From assembly GCA_963775185.1 (NCBI GenBank), contig CAVZIE010000033.1, positions 124,001 to 188,000 on the forward strand: a stretch of 64,000 nt of DNA. The letters are read 5' to 3'. The notes under the pieces were generated by a model. The model was not told where the DNA came from. It saw nothing but the letters and a program-made list of their open reading frames with translations, and made no database searches. The DNA is from JAPSGB01 sp963775185. Its GTDB lineage: Bacteria > Myxococcota_A > Polyangia > Polyangiales > Polyangiaceae. The position numbers and the translations under genes are program-made. Below are positions 59,903 through 64,000 of this stretch, piece by piece. Positions within the stretch are counted from its first letter, which is position 1. Each line of letters starts with the position of its first letter.

Positions 59903-60081
59903 CGCCGGCGCGCCTCCGCGTCGTCCACTGCGTCTGGCGCGCGATCCACCTGCACGGGCGGCGGCTGGCACACGTCCCCCTCGCAACAGTGCGTCAGCCA
60001 GCCGCAGTGGTCGCACCGGTCATGGGCGCCTTCCCGGCGCATCGGCATTCCGCACCGCTCGCAACACAACCTCGCGCTCAT
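59899..60081 (-). CDS. Small zinc-ribbon-like protein
   Basis: A 60-aa protein from ATG 60081. Nine Cys occur in the first half: RLCCERCGMPMRREGAHDRCDHCGWLTHCCEGDVC, an arrangement of two CxxC knuckles suited to bind zinc, then an acidic tail. It could be a small DNA/RNA or protein-binding zinc finger. The GTGA overlap with the following membrane-protein gene says they work together. The family is not recognised. Confidence 0.55.
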   Translation of the reverse strand: MSARLCCERCGMPMRREGAHDRCDHCGWLTHCCEGDVCQPPPVQVDRAPDAVDDAEARRR

Positions 60082-60124
60082 GCCCGATAATATGACTCCG
60101 CCCGGCGCCATTCGACAACGGGCT

Positions 60125-60143
60125 GCCGGCCCGGCGCGGAACC
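60125..60143 (+). repeat. Dispersed palindromic repeat, single unit
   Basis: GCCGGCCCGGCGCGGAACC matches the consensus with one change, followed by GGGCCGG. It is 43 bp upstream of the zinc-ribbon start codon, in its promoter side. Confidence 0.65.
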
Positions 60144-60259
60144 GGGCCGGACGACGACGACCGCTGCGATCGCCCATCTGGCTTGCCACTCCGTACCTCT
60201 CGACCTCTCGAGATGACGCGGACCAGCATCCGCTCCGACGAGGCGGACCGGGCAAGGAA

Positions 60260-60492
60260 AGGATCAGCGACTACGACGACCACGAAGGGCAAATGGCAAG
60301 TCAGCCCACCACGTCGATGAGGCGATCCAATTGGCGCTCGGGGAGGCTCAGCGACTACGACGACCGCGAAGGGCAACTCAGCCCACCACGTCGACGGGGT
60401 GATCCAATTGGCGCTCGGGGAGGCTCAGCGACTACGACGACCGCGAAGGGCAACTCAGCCCACCACGTCGACGGGGTGATCCAATTGGCGCC
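60260..60492. repeat. 77-bp tandem repeat, three copies
   Basis: Copies start at 60260 (84 bp, with an internal 7-bp insertion and several changes), 60344 (77 bp) and 60421 (about 72 bp, incomplete). Copies 2 and 3 are identical over nearly all their length (for example GGCTCAGCGACTACGACGAC). No coding role is seen. It may be the internal part of an old mobile element next to the IS21-type relic. Confidence 0.85.
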
Positions 60493-60499
60493 GAGGAGC

Positions 60500-60675
60500 G
60501 AGAACGAGAAGATCCGGGCGGCATTCCCCATTCCCTGGCGTCGAGCGCGCGAGATACTTCCGCACCGTGTTGCGAGAAGGGCCCATTCCCGCGAGCGACC
60601 GCGCGCACGCTGCGCCCCTCGACGAAAACCTGGTGTCGTACGCCGTGACCCCGATCTTCGATCCATCCGCAGCAT
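60500..60675 (-). pseudogene. istA: Relic of an IS21-type transposase gene (istA N-terminus)
   Basis: The minus strand carries, in three different frames, MLRMDRRS, then VRHQVFVEGRSVRAVAR, then PSRNTVRKYL and RALDAREW. Together these match the N-terminal helix-turn-helix of IstA transposases (EGRSVRAVARELGLSRNTVRKYL). At least two frameshifts and loss of all the catalytic part make it a dead fragment of about 60 codons. GGAGG precedes the ATG at 60675. The 22-bp repeats just upstream are probably one end of the former element. Confidence 0.6.
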
Positions 60676-60738
60676 CCTCCGCCGGGATCCGGCGCCGTCG
60701 CGCGAGGCAAATACCGCCACTTGTTGAAGTGCCAGGCG

Positions 60739-60870
60739 GATCACTTTCCGGGCGGCGTCTGATCACTTTCCGGGCGGCGTCTGATCACTTTCCGGGCGGC
60801 GTCTGATCACTTTCCGGGCGGCGTCTGATCACTTTCCGGGCGGCGTCTGGATCACTTTCCGGGCGGCGTC
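60739..60870. repeat. 22-bp tandem direct repeats, IS21-end-like
   Basis: Six copies of GATCACTTTCCGGGCGGCGT(CT) start at 60739, 60761, 60783, 60805, 60827 and 60850 (the last after one extra base). IS21-family elements carry repeated transposase-binding sites at their ends, and the istA relic starts 64 bp away. There are no spacers, so this is not a CRISPR. Confidence 0.85.
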
Positions 60871-60890
60871 ATGGCGGCGGGCTCACCGGG

Positions 60891-60949
60891 CGTCCCGCGC
60901 CGGCGGGACGAGCAGGCGTCCCGCGCCCGGTTCCGCGCCGGACCGACAT
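60891..60949. repeat. Hairpin plus dispersed palindromic repeat (reverse unit)
   Basis: CGTCCCGC / GCGGGACG (60891-60898 and 60903-60910) form a perfect 8-bp stem with a 4-base loop. It is followed by GGTTCCGCGCCGGACCGACA (60929-60948), a reverse palindromic-repeat unit with one change. Confidence 0.65.
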
Positions 60950-61260
60950 CACCAGGATCCGCCGAGCCAAACGGCCAACGGGTCCGGCGTGTGGTGGGCA
61001 TCCGGGGCGTGCAGTGGCCGTCGGCTCGCGGGCACTCCGTCGGCGCTTGGCGGACAGCCGATGGGCAGCGGGCGAGTGGCTGACGGGCAGCGACCCGCTG
61101 ACGGCAGCCGGCGGGCAGTTCGCGGGCGGCTCGCGCAGCTCGCGCAGCTCGCGGGCAGGTCGCATGCGGCTATGCGGGCGGCTCGCGGGCAGCTCGCGGG
61201 CAGGTCGCCGGAAGCTCGCGAGCGGCTTCGCGCGGCCGTGCTGGGCCCGGCTTCGACGGC
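60950..61260. other. Non-coding region with imperfect GC-rich repeats
   Basis: No convincing gene is present. From about 61110 to 61220 the sequence is a patchwork of GCAGCTCGCGGG / GCGGGCGGCTCGC motifs, probably generated by replication slippage. Frames across it give only Arg/Ser/Gly-rich shadow peptides. Confidence 0.6.
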
Positions 61261-61694
61261 CGACTGTGTTCAGCCTGTGGGTACGTGTGGGACAACCTCT
61301 GGAGCTCTTGTGTTCAGGGTTCCGAAAGTTCAGGAGCTTCGCCCTCTTGCGTATTCCTTGTGGTTTTTTGTTGCCCGACCCCAAGCCCTTGGGGTACATC
61401 GGTCCTCCACTGAAGATTCATCTCCTGTGCACACAAGCAGTGCGCGATTCCGTTTTGAACGCGCGCTGAACATTGTAGCAGCACTCATTTTCGGCTTTCG
61501 GGGGTTGCCGGGGTTCCGGCCCGGCAGTTGGGCTTTTCACGACGACGTGAAAGGCCAGGCTGTCGGTTTCTCTTATTTCAGGGTGTTCGAGAGAGGCGGG
61601 AGAGCCCGCCGGTTCGTGTTTCGGACCACAGCGGCGGGCAGGCCTCGCGGCCGTGGGGCAAGGGCGGGCGTGGGCCCGCGAAGGAGTCAGAGGG
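61261..61694 (+). promoter_or_regulatory. Long leader/promoter region of nrdJ with three inverted repeats
   Basis: The 430 bp before the reductase are less GC-rich than the surroundings. There are three good inverted repeats. ACCCCAAG-CC-CTTGGGGT lies at 61378-61395. TGCCGGG-N7-CCCGGCA lies at 61506-61526. GGCTTTTCACG-ACGA-type (61531-61556, core TTTCACG-ACGA-CGTGAAA) looks like an operator or a leader hairpin. I do not see a B12-box or NrdR-box consensus. GAAGGAGTCAGAGGG precedes the ATG at 61695. Confidence 0.45.

Positions 61695-64000
<2,306 letters not shown>

Noticed and set aside
60739..60870. Regular 22-bp repeats as a CRISPR array
   Set aside because: The copies are directly adjacent without spacers, and no cas genes are present; an IS21-type end fits better.
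61378..61395. Intrinsic terminator at ACCCCAAG-CC-CTTGGGGT
   Set aside because: The T-run lies upstream of the stem on the plus strand and there is no U-tract after the stem in either direction.
61261..61694. Cobalamin riboswitch upstream of nrdJ
   Set aside because: No B12-box consensus or typical multi-stem core could be found by eye.

Overview
The window is about 64 kb of very GC-rich, gene-dense bacterial DNA. Several features point to a myxobacterium (Myxococcota, Polyangiales-like). These are two Hanks-type Ser/Thr kinases (one with a transmembrane anchor), many Cys-rich lipoproteins with long Gly/Ser/Ala/Thr linkers and MopE-like Asp/Cys motifs, a DUF3160 lipoprotein, two Uma2-type nucleases (one a relic) and frequent translational coupling (ATGA/GTGA overlaps). 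This is inference from gene content. No rRNA or tRNA gene was seen.

Layout. 1-2.1 kb: three consecutive YbjQ-like genes. 2.2-7.2 kb: Ser/Thr kinase, sfsA, a membrane metallophosphoesterase and a lipoprotein. 7.4-11.5 kb: the oxidative pentose-phosphate genes gnd (frameshifted, divergent), zwf and opcA. 11.5-16.3 kb: DUF3160 lipoprotein, both 3-oxoacid CoA-transferase subunits and a thioredoxin-fold protein. 16.5-21.7 kb: a coupled operon of TetR regulator, radical SAM enzyme, unknown protein and an unusual SCP2/E1-alpha/E1-beta fusion. 21.7-24.2 kb: Sel1-repeat lipoprotein divergent from a lipoprotein serpin. 24.3-29.4 kb: a four-gene leftward operon (TPR protein, Cys-rich lipoprotein, Tat-type flavin oxidoreductase, membrane protein). 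29.6-37.8 kb: DUF350/spermidine-synthase pair, Uma2, second kinase, gamma-glutamyltransferase and a secreted endonuclease/phosphatase. 37.8-43.7 kb: B12-type radical SAM, an M16 peptidase pair and a D-2-hydroxyacid dehydrogenase. 43.8-52.4 kb: surface lipoproteins, an acyltransferase, an EamA exporter and a phosphodiesterase. 52.4-59.3 kb: a Gly-Phe-repeat lipoprotein coupled to a ferritin-like protein, then an AMMECR1/toroid fusion, an Asp/Asn beta-hydroxylase, an SDR and a GH31 lipoprotein. 59.3-64 kb: a small zinc-ribbon/membrane pair, a repeat-rich region with an IS21-type relic, and the first 768 codons of B12-dependent ribonucleotide reductase.

Two window-wide patterns stand out. (1) A dispersed 20-bp palindromic element (consensus ATGCCGGTCCGGCGCGGAAT), single or as an inverted pair, occurs at about a dozen places, mostly just after stop codons. 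Perfect or near-perfect pairs sit between convergent genes. It looks like an undescribed REP/BIME-like family that may double as bidirectional terminators. (2) Eight otherwise intact genes carry single-base frameshifts, nearly all of them one extra base and often in G/C runs. The pattern fits sequencing or assembly indels better than eight independent gene deaths.

The most unusual possible systems are the TetR / radical SAM / SCP2-E1 operon and the Gly-Phe-repeat lipoprotein cluster with candidate modifying enzymes.
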